NCBI GenBank assembly: GCA_964510065.1
Contig: CAZEAC010000138.1
Span: 1 to 5,262, forward strand
DNA from: CAZEAC01 sp964510065
Lineage (GTDB): Bacteria > Bdellovibrionota_C > UBA2361 > CAIXSY01
Length of the DNA: 5,262 nt
Direction: 5' to 3'
Each line of letters starts with the position of its first letter. Position 1 is the first letter of the stretch. The notes under the pieces were generated by a model. That model did no database searches. It was given only the letters and a program-made list of their open reading frames with translations, and was not told the DNA's origin. Shown piece after piece: positions 5,221 to 5,262 of the stretch. Position numbers and translations under genes: made by a program.

Positions 5221-5262
5221 CCGGCCTACTTCGTGAGAAATACCAGGAAACTATTCAGCGAC

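Noticed and set aside
5233..5262. Possible gene start at GTG (MRNTRKLFSD) running off the right edge
   Set aside because: Only ten codons are visible and the GGAG is 12 nt away, so it is too short to support as a gene.

Overview
The window carries five protein-coding genes in a convergent layout. Two genes on the + strand fill the left two thirds: a 494-residue protein with a degenerate SAM-methyltransferase-like domain (78-1562), and a 520-residue exported protein built from a seven-fold short repeat followed by an EF-hand pair (1854-3416). Three short genes on the - strand fill the right third: a three-helix membrane protein (3626-3994), a GNAT acetyltransferase (4108-4617) and a tautomerase-fold protein (4715-5038). 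There are no rRNA or tRNA genes, no CRISPR array and no recognisable transposase.

The organism is bacterial: Shine-Dalgarno sequences precede three of the genes and the exported protein has a Sec-type signal peptide. An exported repeat protein with a C-terminal EF-hand pair and a Pro/Thr tail, plus a degenerate ACCACAGAGA-type inverted repeat between the first two genes, fits an environmental, probably Gram-negative lineage. The sequence alone does not allow a phylum call. The mix of unrelated small genes looks like accessory or slowly decaying chromosome rather than one pathway operon.

Region by region. Positions 1-77 hold the leader of the first gene. A strong inverted repeat (54-101) would place its Shine-Dalgarno in a stem and its ATG in the loop. 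Positions 1563-1853 hold a degenerate long inverted repeat, a TATAAT box and a dyad upstream of the exported protein. Positions 3417-3625 are the convergent intergenic stretch, with one weak hairpin. Positions 3995-4107 hold a TATAAT box and a perfect 14-bp palindrome upstream of the membrane-protein gene. Positions 4618-4714 hold an 85-nt attC-like imperfect hairpin between the acetyltransferase and tautomerase genes; a 9-bp inverted pair (GTTATAGGG / CCCTATAAC) brackets the tautomerase gene. Positions 5067-5262 look non-coding and contain three perfect copies of a 13-bp tandem repeat.

No shared pathway links the five genes. The most interesting signals are the start-codon hairpin, the seven-repeat/EF-hand architecture, and the possibility that the right-hand small genes sit in a cassette-like (integron-type) arrangement. 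The last is suggestive only, because the core sites do not match the canonical attC consensus.
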